Shown here piece by piece: positions 28,735 through 40,376 of a stretch of DNA of 64,000 nt. The notes under the pieces were generated by a model. It ran no database searches and was not told the DNA's origin. It worked only from the letters and a program-made list of their open reading frames with translations. Location of the stretch: NCBI GenBank assembly GCA_039105265.1, contig JAPFFF010000012.1, positions 3,782,001 through 3,846,000 on the forward strand, given 5' to 3'. Source of the stretch: Tritrichomonas musculus (Eukaryota; Parabasalia; Tritrichomonadida; Tritrichomonadidae). Both the position numbers and the translations under genes were made by a program. The stretch's first letter is position 1; the number at the start of each line of letters is the position of its first letter.

Positions 28735-31700
28735 TCAGAAATCTTGTTCAATTTCGTTTTCCCAATTTTCTGAGTCGAGAGTAATTTTGATTTCTCTAAC
28801 GTTTTCTGTTTCACGGATTGAGTAATTAGTTGCTCTTCTGAAAGCAACATCGACGCTGACCATATTTTGATTTTTCTCTTTATTCAATTGTTTCTTAAAT
28901 TCCTTGAACATGTTGAACAACTTAATCACATCATCATTAATCACATCGTCAAGTATTTTCCTATTACTAGGGTTTCTAAAGGCAGGAATGAATTCATTTT
29001 TTTTATAGAAATAATTAATTATATCGAAATATTCTTTCTTCAAGAAATTAACGTGATTCTTCTTGATAGAATCTTTAATTTCTTTATTCCAAATAGATCC
29101 AGCTTTAATCATCGATTCCAGATACTCCAGATGTTTCTCAGAGCTTTCTTTAAGATGATCTTCAATGTTGACGTTACTTGATTCAATAACATTTTGTATT
29201 TTGGCATTAATTAAAGCAGCACAATTTTTTCTATAACTAGCATCAATCAGTGGATAATACTTAACCATTTCATCTTCTAAATTTTGAAAGGTTTCAATCA
29301 CACCTTTTTTTCCTTTATAAAAACATCTCAACATATCGTATCTTAAATCAATACTTTTCTTCAACGATTCAACATAATTCTTATTACTTTTAATATCAAC
29401 ATATTTCTTACCAATCTGCGAACCTTTGATGTATAAAGTATTGTTGAGAACTTCTTCAGGAAGAGAGTTGTGTGTCAACACATTTTCAATCAAGTTTGAT
29501 AGAAAGTCCCTGTACGTATTTTCATCGTTGACATTAATAAAATGAATTTGTGCTGAAAAGAGGACTTGTTTATCTTTAAAGAACCTATCTTCCTGGTGAT
29601 TTGCATTTTTATTGAAGAGATCATCAATATTTTGAAAAAGCTCATTCTTTTTTTTGTTGGATGTAATGTCACCTTTAATTGCATTATCATTGACCAATAA
29701 AATGCAATTCTTTTTTCTTTTGAAAAATCTTGGTTCAATTCTATTAAGCATACTAACGTTATTAACATAGTCTTCCTCTTCTTCATTATTATCATCATCT
29801 TCATCGTCTTCATCTTTATAAATTTTCTTTTCAATAAAATCATCATCTTCATCACCATCGGAACTATCGTCGCCATTTTTTGATTTAGATGATACAATTG
29901 AATTTAAAGAAGAACTAAAAGATTCAGTCTTTGAATCAATAGAAAAAATATCAATTTCACCGTATGAATATTTAACATTGTTTATAAGCGCAATTGTGCT
30001 AAGTTGCTGCTGATAATACTCTTTATTTAGGATAACAACATCAACATCAGATAAAATTGAAAGAAAGAAATAAATTCGAAAAATAATCATTCCAATATTC
30101 TTCATTTTCCTCTTCTTTTCAGGAACATGAAGAAACAGAAATAAAGGAACCTCATTCGAACTTTCCAATTTAATTTCAAAATTGAAAAATGCAATTTTAC
30201 TCTCACAGAATCCATAGACACAAATTTGATCATCAAGAGATGGATTTTGAATTGAAGCAAATTTGTATATCATTGAGAAGACATCTTTTTCATCAGAATT
30301 ACTAAAGACAACAATAGATATTTTATTTTCCGCTTTACCTTTCATGAAATTTTTGTTTTTCTTAAGAGCTTTATATGTTTCATAATCCCTCATCCAAATC
30401 TTTTCTTTTTCATCATAATAAAAAAGTCGGAAAAGATTGATTGGCTTCTTAAGTGAGTAAAACAAAGCTCCTTTCGTTTTTATATTATTTACATAATTGA
30501 AATAATTAGTAGTAACTGAATCCCATAATTTTGTATTTGATCTACTATTTCTGTCAATGATTGTTCCTTTATCAAATATATGAACTTTATCAATTGGATC
30601 CCAAAAATCATCTGCAGTTTGAATCTTATCCATTTTAATATGCTTTCTAGTTTCGTCAAGTTGGTGCATTGATTTGAAAGCCATCCTATAAATAAAGGAA
30701 AGAGTTTTCTCTTCATTTTCACCTGTATTTTTCTTGCTGTCGTTTTTCACTTTTTCTTTTCTTTTGTCCACTTTTGAAACATTTATTTTTTCTAACAAAT
30801 TTTTCTTTTCAATCGCATCGATGAAGAATTGAATCTGATAATACAAAAGATTTTTATCTATGCGAAGATCACCACCCAAAAAATCATCTTTGTCAATCCA
30901 TCTAAATATGTATTTCTCATCATCCATATATGTCTCATTTTCAAAGCTTGCTTCAAGATTGTCTTCATCTTCACTTGAAAAGGTGAACGAATAAAGAGAG
31001 ACATAAGTGTCCCATTGATAAAGAATGTATTTCTCATATTCGTTATAATTTTTCACACCTTCAAATTCTTCATTTTCATCTTTCTTGTTTACATAAAAGA
31101 TGATCTTTGCTATCAAATCGAGAATTTCATGCTTCGTTCTCTTCAAAAAGAAACAATTCAAAAAGTGGATATAAAAAGAAAAAATTGCAGACTCAACTCG
31201 CTCGGAATTCTTATTATTAAAATCAAACTCAAGCACACTAAATATTGGCGATTTCTTCGAGAGAAAGTTTACTATCAGATGATTCTTTTTGATACTATTT
31301 TTATTGTTACAAATTTCAGAGAGAATTTCTTGGTCTTCTTTGTTCGGGAAGAAATGACGAACAAACTCAGGAAGATCGATGTTTTGAATTCCCGTGACGC
31401 CATCAATATCATATTCATTGTTTAGCGAAATTTCTTTAAGAATCATTAAAAGGATGTAGTCATTAGACTCTTCACTGCTAACATACCTGCTTTTCCTGAC
31501 TTTTCTGTCAATTTTTCTTCTATCAATTCTTTCTAGCATCTTTTGGCGAGATTCAAAATTTTTTTGCTTTTCAAGCTTATTTGCTTTTTCACCTTTTTTC
31601 TTTCTGCCTTTTCTTCTTTTGTTCATACTTTTTTGGAATTCAACCATAACTGAGCTCACCAGGTCATCAACTTCTTCATTTTTGTTTTTCTCATCTTTAC

Positions 31701-32670
31701 CTACTTCAGCGAGTAGTGGCTGATCAAAGCTTTCAATGTTGAAATCAAGCTTAATGACAGGGAGAGCTTTCAATTTCCTCATTTTGTTCTCAAACTCCAC
31801 TTTATCTCTTTTTGTGTCATCTGGATTTTCAATTGACTCATCACTTTTTGAAGGCTCTGAAATTTCAATGGGCTCACCACTTTTTGAAGGCAGTGATATT
31901 TCAACTGAACTGTCACTTTTTGACGGTTTTGAAATTTCAATTGACTCACCACTTTTTGAATGTTCTGGATTTTCAATTGAACATTCACTTTTATCTTCAT
32001 CTTCATCTTCTTCAAATTCACTTGAAAAATCTTCCGAATCTTCTTTAATAGCATTATCAATTTTGGCTTTTTCACTTGAATATAAATCGAAAATTATTTC
32101 TATCTGTATGAAAAACGAATAACGGTTTTTTTGTAAAGAAAACTCGTTAATTACAACAGGGACATTTGCTTCTTGTAGAATTTTTGTAATCGCTGGGAAG
32201 TCTAGGGAATCTACATCAAATTTAATTTTGTCATTTGTAAGTATTTTTAATAAATTGGCAAGACATTCGTATTCCATCATACTTTCAAGATCATCATATT
32301 TAATATTTAAAGGTAAAAGAATAAGATTAACTTCGAATAAAATGCTATTAATGTCGATTTTAAAAAATTGGAGGATAAGTATCATTTTTAATAAGTCTTG
32401 TCTTTCTCGCTCTGTATTAAAATTAGGCGATCTGGCTCTAATTTCTTTATTTTTTAAAAATAAAACTTGGCAAGCTTTGTTATTGTTCCAAAGGCGCTGA
32501 AAATTTGATTTTGGATCTTTATGAATACCAGGAATTTCTTCATTAAATGCTATTTCAATAAGTTTTGGAAAAGCAACTCCATTATCAAAAAAAGATTGAA
32601 TGGTGTTATCATTATTGATAATGCCATTCTTATCAAAAAGGTATTTTGCTATAAGAAGAGCTGGATTCAT
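28735..32670 (-). CDS. Giant protein with degenerate GBP/VLIG-like GTPase region, 1,311 aa
   Basis: The protein starts with MNPALLIAKYLF. Residues 1-210 are helical; residues 210-290 are acidic with five 12-residue repeats of the type EISKPSKSDSSV; a basic stretch (KRRKGRKKKGEK) follows near 355. The middle is helical. Around residue 700-850 the order INLFRLFYYDEKEKIW, then KISIVVFSNSDEKDVF near 785, then FLFLHVPEKKRKMKNIG and FFLSILSDVDVVIL near 845, matches the layout of large GTPases of the GBP/VLIG type (P-loop, switch, then LLSD-type strand). The P-loop lysine and glycines are missing, so GTP binding is unlikely. The C-terminus is helical. It is divergent from the SecA-like gene, 548 bp away. 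The domain call is remote inference. Confidence 0.6.
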   Translation of the reverse strand: MNPALLIAKYLFDKNGIINNDNTIQSFFDNGVAFPKLIEIAFNEEIPGIHKDPKSNFQRLWNNNKACQVLFLKNKEIRARSPNFNTERERQDLLKMILILQFFKIDINSILFEVNLILLPLNIKYDDLESMMEYECLANLLKILTNDKIKFDVDSLDFPAITKILQEANVPVVINEFSLQKNRYSFFIQIEIIFDLYSSEKAKIDNAIKEDSEDFSSEFEEDEDEDKSECSIENPEHSKSGESIEISKPSKSDSSVEISLPSKSGEPIEISEPSKSDESIENPDDTKRDKVEFENKMRKLKALPVIKLDFNIESFDQPLLAEVGKDEKNKNEEVDDLVSSVMVEFQKSMNKRRKGRKKKGEKANKLEKQKNFESRQKMLERIDRRKIDRKVRKSRYVSSEESNDYILLMILKEISLNNEYDIDGVTGIQNIDLPEFVRHFFPNKEDQEILSEICNNKNSIKKNHLIVNFLSKKSPIFSVLEFDFNNKNSERVESAIFSFYIHFLNCFFLKRTKHEILDLIAKIIFYVNKKDENEEFEGVKNYNEYEKYILYQWDTYVSLYSFTFSSEDEDNLEASFENETYMDDEKYIFRWIDKDDFLGGDLRIDKNLLYYQIQFFIDAIEKKNLLEKINVSKVDKRKEKVKNDSKKNTGENEEKTLSFIYRMAFKSMHQLDETRKHIKMDKIQTADDFWDPIDKVHIFDKGTIIDRNSRSNTKLWDSVTTNYFNYVNNIKTKGALFYSLKKPINLFRLFYYDEKEKIWMRDYETYKALKKNKNFMKGKAENKISIVVFSNSDEKDVFSMIYKFASIQNPSLDDQICVYGFCESKIAFFNFEIKLESSNEVPLFLFLHVPEKKRKMKNIGMIIFRIYFFLSILSDVDVVILNKEYYQQQLSTIALINNVKYSYGEIDIFSIDSKTESFSSSLNSIVSSKSKNGDDSSDGDEDDDFIEKKIYKDEDDEDDDNNEEEEDYVNNVSMLNRIEPRFFKRKKNCILLVNDNAIKGDITSNKKKNELFQNIDDLFNKNANHQEDRFFKDKQVLFSAQIHFINVNDENTYRDFLSNLIENVLTHNSLPEEVLNNTLYIKGSQIGKKYVDIKSNKNYVESLKKSIDLRYDMLRCFYKGKKGVIETFQNLEDEMVKYYPLIDASYRKNCAALINAKIQNVIESSNVNIEDHLKESSEKHLEYLESMIKAGSIWNKEIKDSIKKNHVNFLKKEYFDIINYFYKKNEFIPAFRNPSNRKILDDVINDDVIKLFNMFKEFKKQLNKEKNQNMVSVDVAFRRATNYSIRETENVREIKITLDSENWENEIEQDF
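31815..32000. repeat. 36-bp coding tandem repeat
   Basis: Five units of 36 bp encode the 12-residue repeat (SKSGESIEIS-P type) in the acidic region of the 1,311-residue protein. The units are partly diverged. Confidence 0.75.
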
Positions 32671-33218
32671 ATAGAAAATTATTAAACATTCAATTCACTG
32701 AATTTTTAAGATATTATTCATTTATTTGTTTCTAAAATATATTTATTTAAACTAGTATAATAAATAATTTAATCAATTATTTAATAAATAAATATATTTA
32801 TTTAATTTTTTATTTTATTATAAATTGTTATATATTTTTATTGAACGAGATTTTTTATTTTAATTGATTAAACTCATAACAGGAATACTCTCAAAAATTT
32901 GAACTTTTATAAATTACATTTTTAATCAATGATTTTTATTTATTTTTAATGATTTACCGATTTTTATTAAAATCTGATAGTTTTAAGCGTTAATACTTTT
33001 AACGTATTAAAAAATATTTTCCTATTTTTGAGGATTATTATGGATATAAATAATAAATAAATAATTTTATAATAATAATATATTTAATTAAATATAAATA
33101 GATATAAAAAAGACAATTATTTGAATAATTTATAAGTATATTTTAATATTTTTATCTGGCACCAAAGTAATATGAAATTTTCAATCAACTATTATCTTTT
33201 TAAAAAATAATCATTTAT
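32671..33218. promoter_or_regulatory. Shared intergenic region of two divergent giant genes
   Basis: This 548-bp, very AT-rich segment separates two divergent starts. On the plus side TCATTTAT at 33211-33218 fits the initiator TCAYTW and would give a 5' leader of only about 6 nt before the ATG at 33219. I cannot pick an equally good motif for the minus-strand gene. No other gene is visible. Confidence 0.5.
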
Positions 33219-35905
33219 ATGCCAATTCTAGATCCATCCGTGCAATATTTTTTATTATCCAATTTCAATTCAAATAGATCAGAGTTTTATTACCAATTTT
33301 ATCTCAGATATCTTCGAGTTGCTTCGAGAAATATATATCGATCCTTCTCTACGATTGAAACTTCAATGCGTTTTAAAAAAGACTTAGATCAAGCCAAAAA
33401 AATCTTCAAAAACAAATTTAAATGCAGTTTTGATAATATAAACCTCGATAGTTATTTAATAACTGATTATTACAATACGCTGTTATCGGTTATCACCAAT
33501 GATAATCCAGTAATCAGCAAAAAATCAAACAGAGTTAATGGTGATTATTTTATGATAGATGAGCTTGATTTAAAACTTTTCAGACCAGATATTATATTCC
33601 CAGAACATCATTCATGGTTTTTTTCAGATACTCCAATTGCTATCTTATGCATAAATATTAATGATCAAGACATGAACTCAGAAGTTTTCCCATTAATTCA
33701 AATTGAAATTGATTTAATGCGGGCTGCTGGATTTACTCTTGTTCTTTGCGCCAACTATTATCAAAAAGCCAAAGATTATTTTTTCCGGTTCATTAACGAT
33801 GATCAATTTTCAGAGATACATATTAATTTTCCCACAAAATCATCACTATCCGATTTTCAAAGATTTTTGATGGAGTCAAAAGCTAGAAAAAATGTACATT
33901 TTCAAAATTTTCAAGGCTATATTTATTTTTACTCACTTTTTCTTAAAAACTTATCAGAAGCCTATAAAATTTATGCGCAATTAAAGAAATGGCCTCGAAT
34001 AAACTTCATTCAATTTTCAAAAAACATTTCAGAATCATTAAAGGGGGTTAATTGCAGGTTTACTCGGCCTTTTTCATATTGTAAATGCGGATTTAAATAT
34101 AAAAAAATTAGAGTCGTACTCTCAAATGCTCCTATTTTTGAATATGCTGACGATGAGTATACAAATGGTGATGACTGTCCCTCATTTATTCCAACTCAAA
34201 CCTCTGAACTTTCCATAGCATACGTATCTGCAGACCATTTTTTGAATTGGAGCAAAAAGAGAGTTAAAATTACCTTTGAAGATCAAACCGAAGTAGGATA
34301 TCACCACCGATACATAAATTTTGAAGACCTACATAAAGTAACAAAAGAAATTTACGTTACAGATTCACTATCATTAGTCAACACCGACCAAAAAGACATT
34401 GAAAAAGTTGATGAAATTGAGAGGGCCATTAATGAGATCAAGAAAACAGGTATTAAAAAAAACATGGCCATGGATATATTTTATAAACTAATAAGGAAAA
34501 TGACTCTCAAGTTTTCGAAGGATCAAATAAGCAACTGTTTTTATGTTTATTACTTGATATCAAGTCAGGCCAATTATGAATTCAATATTTACAGGAGCCA
34601 AGTTTATTCAGTGATGGAAGCCTGCAATATTCTCATTAAGAAAAAATTGAATGATCTTTCTTATTTGTACAGGAAGAAGAGAAGACTTCAAAGTTTTCTT
34701 CACTTCAATATCGAGTCGGTTTACAACAAGTACGAAATGATGACAAAGAAGCAAAGAGAGTTCCTTGAACTTGTGAAGAAATGCAAGACCAATAAAGCTG
34801 TAGATAACGTTATCTCAGACAAAAATGATGAATTTAGTGAAGATAATAAAGAACATGAAAAACCTTCAAAAATCACTAAAGATTTCACATTGGCTAAGCT
34901 TCTTGAAAACAAGCGAATACTCGATGTACAGTTTAAGAAAGCACTGACAGATATTAAAAATGAAATTGTTAAAGCTACAACAAATGGTTATAATAAAGGA
35001 GTCATTTATCAAGTTGACACAGGCGAAGGCAAATCATGCATCATTGCAATCATTGCTGCAATTCTCGCACTGCAAGGAAAAACAGTCCATATTGCATCCT
35101 CAAATATTGACCTTGCAAATAGAGACTATCAAAGATCTTTCTATTATTTTAACTACTTTGGAAAAAGCCACAAATCAGCCGTTCTTTGCCATGACAACGA
35201 ACTTCCTTTTGATCCCAAAAACTTGGATAAAACGAACGAAGTTTTCAATACTTATTACAATACGAAAGACTTTGACTTATTCTATAGTGAAAAAAGATTC
35301 AGAAACTCATCGAGAATGAATTATCTCGTCTGCGGCCTCGATGAAGAAAATCCAACAAAATTCTCAGAGCAAAGAGCAAAGATTGTCTTCTCAACTTTTG
35401 TTAACCTTGAGTGCTTCTATCTAAAATTGATGGAAGCTTATCCAGGCTTCATTGATCAATACTTCTCAGATTGCGTCCTTCTGGTTGACGAAGCTGACTC
35501 CATCTTGATCGATGAAATAACAAACGGAACAATCATTTCACGCGAGATGAAGTCAAATCTGAAAAAAGTCCTCCCTTTCGTCTACGACCAAAGAATGAAG
35601 AAGAAAGGTGAAAAAGAAACACTCGAAAAAATCATTGAAAAGTCTCCAATGTACAAAAACCTGCTCACTGAAAAGGACATATCGAGGATGTATTATGACA
35701 TCGACATTGTCACGGATCCTAATTTCAAAAGTGGTGTTAACTACATAATTGAAGAACGCACTGTTAACAATAAGAAAAGATACCAAAAGCTTAAAAAAGA
35801 GGCTCTTTCACTTACAACAAAGATAGTGAAAAAAGTTGGAAATGGAATATTTTCACTAGTGAAAGATTCAACTGAAGATAAAGAAGACAATGAAGACGAC
35901 GAAGG

Positions 35906-35971
<66 letters not shown>

Positions 35972-38900
35972 CGATGATGATGAAGAGGAGGAGGAAGAAG
36001 ATGAAGGTGAAAATGGAGCTAAATTAAAGTTTAATTTTATTGTTCCTTTTGATTCAGACCACAAAGGAGTTCCAGAGCGAAACAAGGAATTTGACGGGTT
36101 TATTCAACAATTCATTGCCATTAAAGAAAGCAAAAATGGAGTTCCAAACATGGTGATCAAGGACTTGTCCATGAGCTACTTGTACATATCGCATCCCATT
36201 TTTGTTAAACTATACCACAAAGTTGTTGGATTCACGGGCACAATTGGGAATCACGAAGACAAGAAAACCTTTATTGAGCAGTACAATCTGACAACATTGA
36301 AAGTGCCACGAAACAGTCCAAACCAACGAGTTGATTTTCCAATGATTTTGTGTAAATGCATCACTGAAAGAAATGAAAAAATAGTCAAAGAAGTCCTCGA
36401 GTTCCACAGGCGAGGCAATCCAGTCCTTGTCATCTTCCAGGACCTGAATGAAATCAAAGATGTTCAGGATCTTTTAACTAAAGCTAATATTGAAAAAATT
36501 AACATTTTTGACGGTAGAGACAACAAAGCAAACCCAGGGAAAGTTGCAGGCATTGAGTCAGCAATCTCACTTGGAACGAATGTTTGCGGACGTGGCACAG
36601 ACATCATTTGTAAAGGGAAGCCATTGCACGTTATCATATCGTATTACACGTCAAATGTGAGAGTCTTATCACAGGCTTTTGGCAGGACAGCAAGACAAGG
36701 AAGAAGAGGAACAGCTCGAATCATCTGTGTGAAGTATCAATACTTGTATCCGTTATTGATGCAAAGCCATGGCATTCGAACTGTCATTAAAGAGTACTCA
36801 ATCAAGAACCAGGCTCAAACAGAGTACATTGAATTCTTCAAGGAAACAAAGCCTTGGATATTCGCAAACAAGTATGAAAAGCAGGAATTTAATCTGAATC
36901 AAGTCATTGCATTGAGAAGTTCAAGAATTAACATGAGTCGAATTAAAGCATACAATTACGAGTTCCCTCTTAAGATGCCATACAGTCTGTTCTTGAAAAT
37001 ACAAGCACAAAAAATCTTCTCCATTTACAACTGTCCCAATACGAAGTACACATGGCAACTCTTCCAAAGATACATTCGTGAAATGATCCTTGAATCATGG
37101 TCTTTGATGATCAACAAACTTGACGATGACTTCTTTGGAAAAGCCGAAAACAAAGAACTAAAAGAGAGTCTCCATGAACTCGAAAAGAAAGGAAATCAAA
37201 TGATTCCAGAAGATTACAAAGAATCAATGGACAAATTAAGAAAGAAGTTTTCTCTCAATCTTTCTGAATATCATTCTGAACTTGATAAAGAAAAGAACAA
37301 ACTTCTTGAAGAAATTAAAATTTATATTCCTCCTAAAAGGAATTCAATGGTTGACACTTTCATGCACATTTTTAATTTTGTAAACACAACTTATGATTCA
37401 GTTATTTACAAGAACTTCAGCACTATACCAAACATTAATCTCCAATTTAACAGCTGCTGTTTCATGTCATGCCTATTCGGACTCAGGCCTTATTCATTGT
37501 TGACCAAATCAGGTGCCCGTGTTACTCATGAAAACTTCAAAAAAATTAGCTACATTGAAGACCCTGAATTGAAGTATTTAAGAAAATTACCCGATAATAA
37601 ATTCGGTCTTTTCAGTATAACTGAAAAGATTGACGACTTGTTTGCTTTGATTGCACAAAAAATTAATGCAATTCTTGGTGAGAAGTTGTTTGTTAAGCTC
37701 TTTTTGAGAAGAACTCTTTGTGGTACTGAGATTGGAATTTGTTTGAACTTTAGGATGGAAAACAACATTGAAGATGAATTTTGCATTCTTGATAAAGATC
37801 CACTCATAATGTTCACAATCAATGTGAAAAGCATAGCTCCTTTTCTCGCAGGAGTTCTCATTTTTGCACTTGTTTATTTGGGCATTCTTGCAGCAAAGAT
37901 TTTCAAGTGGTTTCTTACTTTTCCGAAAAGTTTAATTGACGAACTTTTAAAGAAAGGTCTCGGAATCCTTCTCAACACCGTCTTGTCAACTGTAGCTGAA
38001 AATGCAATTGAGAAGATCGTTGATTACTTCAAAGGAATCTTGAAGAGCCAAATTGAAGCACTTGAAGTAAAAGTTGCCAAACGAAAAGAAGAAAAAGAAA
38101 AGAAAAAAACAGATGAAAAAGACAAAGATGCAAAAGATGGTTTAAGCATTGTTCTTAAAATCATTAATTATATAATGATCATCTTCGAGTCAGCAACGTC
38201 TGAATGGGCTGCCGATAAAGCATCAAAAGGAATCCGTAAAAGACTCAACGAAGTCTTGGGAGAAAAGATCGGCAACATTAAATTCGGCACTAATTTCAAA
38301 GGCATTCTTAATGAATGTCTGAGTACTGATACCTACAAGAGCATCATCAATCTTAGCATCACTCTTCTTCTTTGCTTGGTCACTTTCATTCTGAACTTCT
38401 GCACTCGCAAGGACGCTCTGAAAAACGCAGAAAAAGACGCAAGCGAGTACGACAATTTAACCAAAAAAGACGAAGCTCAAATTGACAATCTGGAGAAGAA
38501 TCGAAAAACGGATGTAATTAACGAATGCATAGAAGAAGGAGAAGAAAAACAAGAAATAAGCGAGTTTGATGATAAACTGAAAAAAGCACTGGACATTCCT
38601 AAATATGCAGAGAACAACTACACTGGTCTTAAGAAAGCCTTCATTAATCAAGTGCATCTTTTCAACGAGAATCATTTTGCTACTGTTCTCAAGTTCTTCG
38701 GCTACATTGTCACCGGGAAGTACCAGACACTTTACCTGAAAGAGACGGAGAAAGGGACACTTGAAAGCACTCTTCAGAAGGAAGTTTTGAGCAACACAAG
38801 CAAAATGATCATTGCTTACGGCGTGGCTCGTGCAATGAAGCATCTTCATGACAACAAAATCATTCATCGTAACCTAAACACTGCAGCAATTGTCATCGAC

Positions 38901-39374
38901 GGCAAGTACTACCCGTATCTGTCTGACCTTTATTACGCAAAGAAGGAGACAGAGAATCTGCCTTACGTAGTCAAGGAGACAAGAAAGGAGTTCATGGCAC
39001 CGGAGTTCTTGCGCGATTTCCAAAATAACCAGAATAGTTACGCAGTCGATGTCTACTCGTACGGAATCCTGTTGTTCATGATCGTCACACAGAAAAATCC
39101 GTTCTCAAAGAAAAAGTTCAACGCTAAAGATGTCATCAATGGAGAACGACCTAAATTGCCTGGACACACTGAAGAACACTGGAAGGAGCTGATCACTCAG
39201 TGCTGGAGTGGAGATCCTGCAGCGAGGCCAAGCTTCACTCAGATTTGTGAAAAACTTGAAGCTGATTCAGTGAAGTTGAAATATATCAGTGAAGATGATT
39301 ACAGCAAGTTCACTGAACTCAAAAAGTTTATTGATGAATATAAAGATGAACCAGATTCATCATCAAAAAAATAA
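33219..39374 (+). CDS. SecA-type ATPase fused to membrane segments and a pseudokinase, 2,051 aa
   Basis: An N-terminal region (1-560) without a known domain is followed by a SecA-like motor: Walker A QVDTGEGKS near 600, the SecA hallmark VDEADSILIDE near 757-767, GFTGTIGN near 1005, VCGRGTDI near 1122 and AFGRTARQG near 1153. An acidic insert of about 35 Asp/Glu residues sits near 896-930. Two hydrophobic stretches follow (near 1541-1562 and 1708-1727). The last 240 residues are a TKL-like kinase fold, but HRD is HRN (HRNLN), DFG is SDL, and the N-lobe glycine loop and lysine are not evident, so it is a pseudokinase. SecA motors push proteins through membranes in bacteria and plastids. What this one moves is unknown. 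The ATPase motifs are intact. Neighbour: a divergent giant gene. Confidence 0.85.
35906..35977. repeat. (GAT)n microsatellite coding poly-Asp
   Basis: About 24 consecutive GAT/GAC codons encode poly-aspartate in the SecA-like protein, followed by GAG/GAA codons. The length probably varies between strains. Confidence 0.9.
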
Positions 39375-39413
39375 ATGTTTGAGTTATTTTTTTTAAACTA
39401 GTATTAATACACT

Positions 39414-39870
39414 AATATTAGTATTTATATACATATTTTAATAAATTTATATTTATTATATATTAAGATATTTGATTTTAAAATATATTGAAAATTGAGT
39501 GGAATTCGTTATGGTTAAAATGAATTGTGAAGTTTATTTTGGAAACTATGAATTATAAAAATAATTTTACTTTATGCAATAATCAAAAAAAACATTATTT
39601 TATTATTTTTATAATTTTATATATTTATGAAACAATACATATTATTTTATTTACTCTTTTTTCCTATTTTTGATTTAATATTTATTAATTTTTCTATGAT
39701 AAATAGATTCTATTTTTATTTTTGATATTTTATACTTACATATAAAATAAATAAAAATAAAATAATTTTAAATTACAAAAACTTGCCAAGATTTGCCAAT
39801 TAATATAAGTATTTTAGAAAAGGTTAAAAAATTGGCCTTCGTAATTATTAATTTTATTAAAATGGAACAT
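39414..39870 (+). repeat. Duplicate of the 5' flank of the TKL kinase gene
   Basis: This segment is a diverged copy of 43480-44003: shared blocks include tattgaaaattgagtgg, tagattctatttttattttt, and, at its right end, aaggttaaaaaattggcct with attttattaaaATGGAAC. The copy ends with ATG GAA CAT TAA at 39862, so only the start of a kinase gene was duplicated or remains. Confidence 0.7.
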
Positions 39871-40376
39871 TAAAACATCATAGAAATCGAGTTCTGATGC
39901 AAATTTTCAAACAACAATTTTATGAAGTTCGTCCATAGAAGAAAAGTTTTTGTTTTCAGGTGGAATTACTATTTTTGTGAGATTTGATGTGGTTGAAAAC
40001 CGTCATTCTTCTAGTTTTTCAACTTTGGATGAAAATGTGAAGGTCTCGACTGACGATTTGGCAAACGCAGATTTATTAGTTGTTGTGATTTCTGAATTTT
40101 CGGATATTATGAAAGCTTTGATGTTATTGCATGAATAAAATGTGTAGTTATTAATCTCTTTGATATGTGGTGTTAATGAAATCCTCATTATTGATGATAA
40201 TGCAAATGTTTCTTTTTCTATTGTCGGCATTTCTGAATCTTCAGCAAATTTAAAGATCCTGATTTGCATGTTGCCTTTGAATGAACCTTCTTTAATATTA
40301 TTAATAACATATTCTTTTGAATCATACGTAATCGATCGTGGAACAAAAACTTCACCTTTAGCTTTCGGTGAATGAA
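39871..40376 (-). pseudogene. BspA-like gene remnant
   Basis: The minus strand from about 40376 reads a BspA-type C-terminal region: EVFVPRSITYDSKEY, then KGNMQIRIFKFAEDSEMPTI, IKEINNYTFYSCNNIKAF, then FAKSSVETFTFSSKVEKLEE, followed by a stop at 40003. Past the stop the pattern goes on (NLTKIVIPPENKNF) with another stop. The start of the gene is missing, as its upstream side now adjoins the F5/8C pseudogene. It is a truncated and interrupted copy. Confidence 0.7.

Noticed and set aside
35741-36085. Minus-strand poly-serine open frame
   Set aside because: It is the antisense of the poly-Asp repeat in the SecA-like gene.
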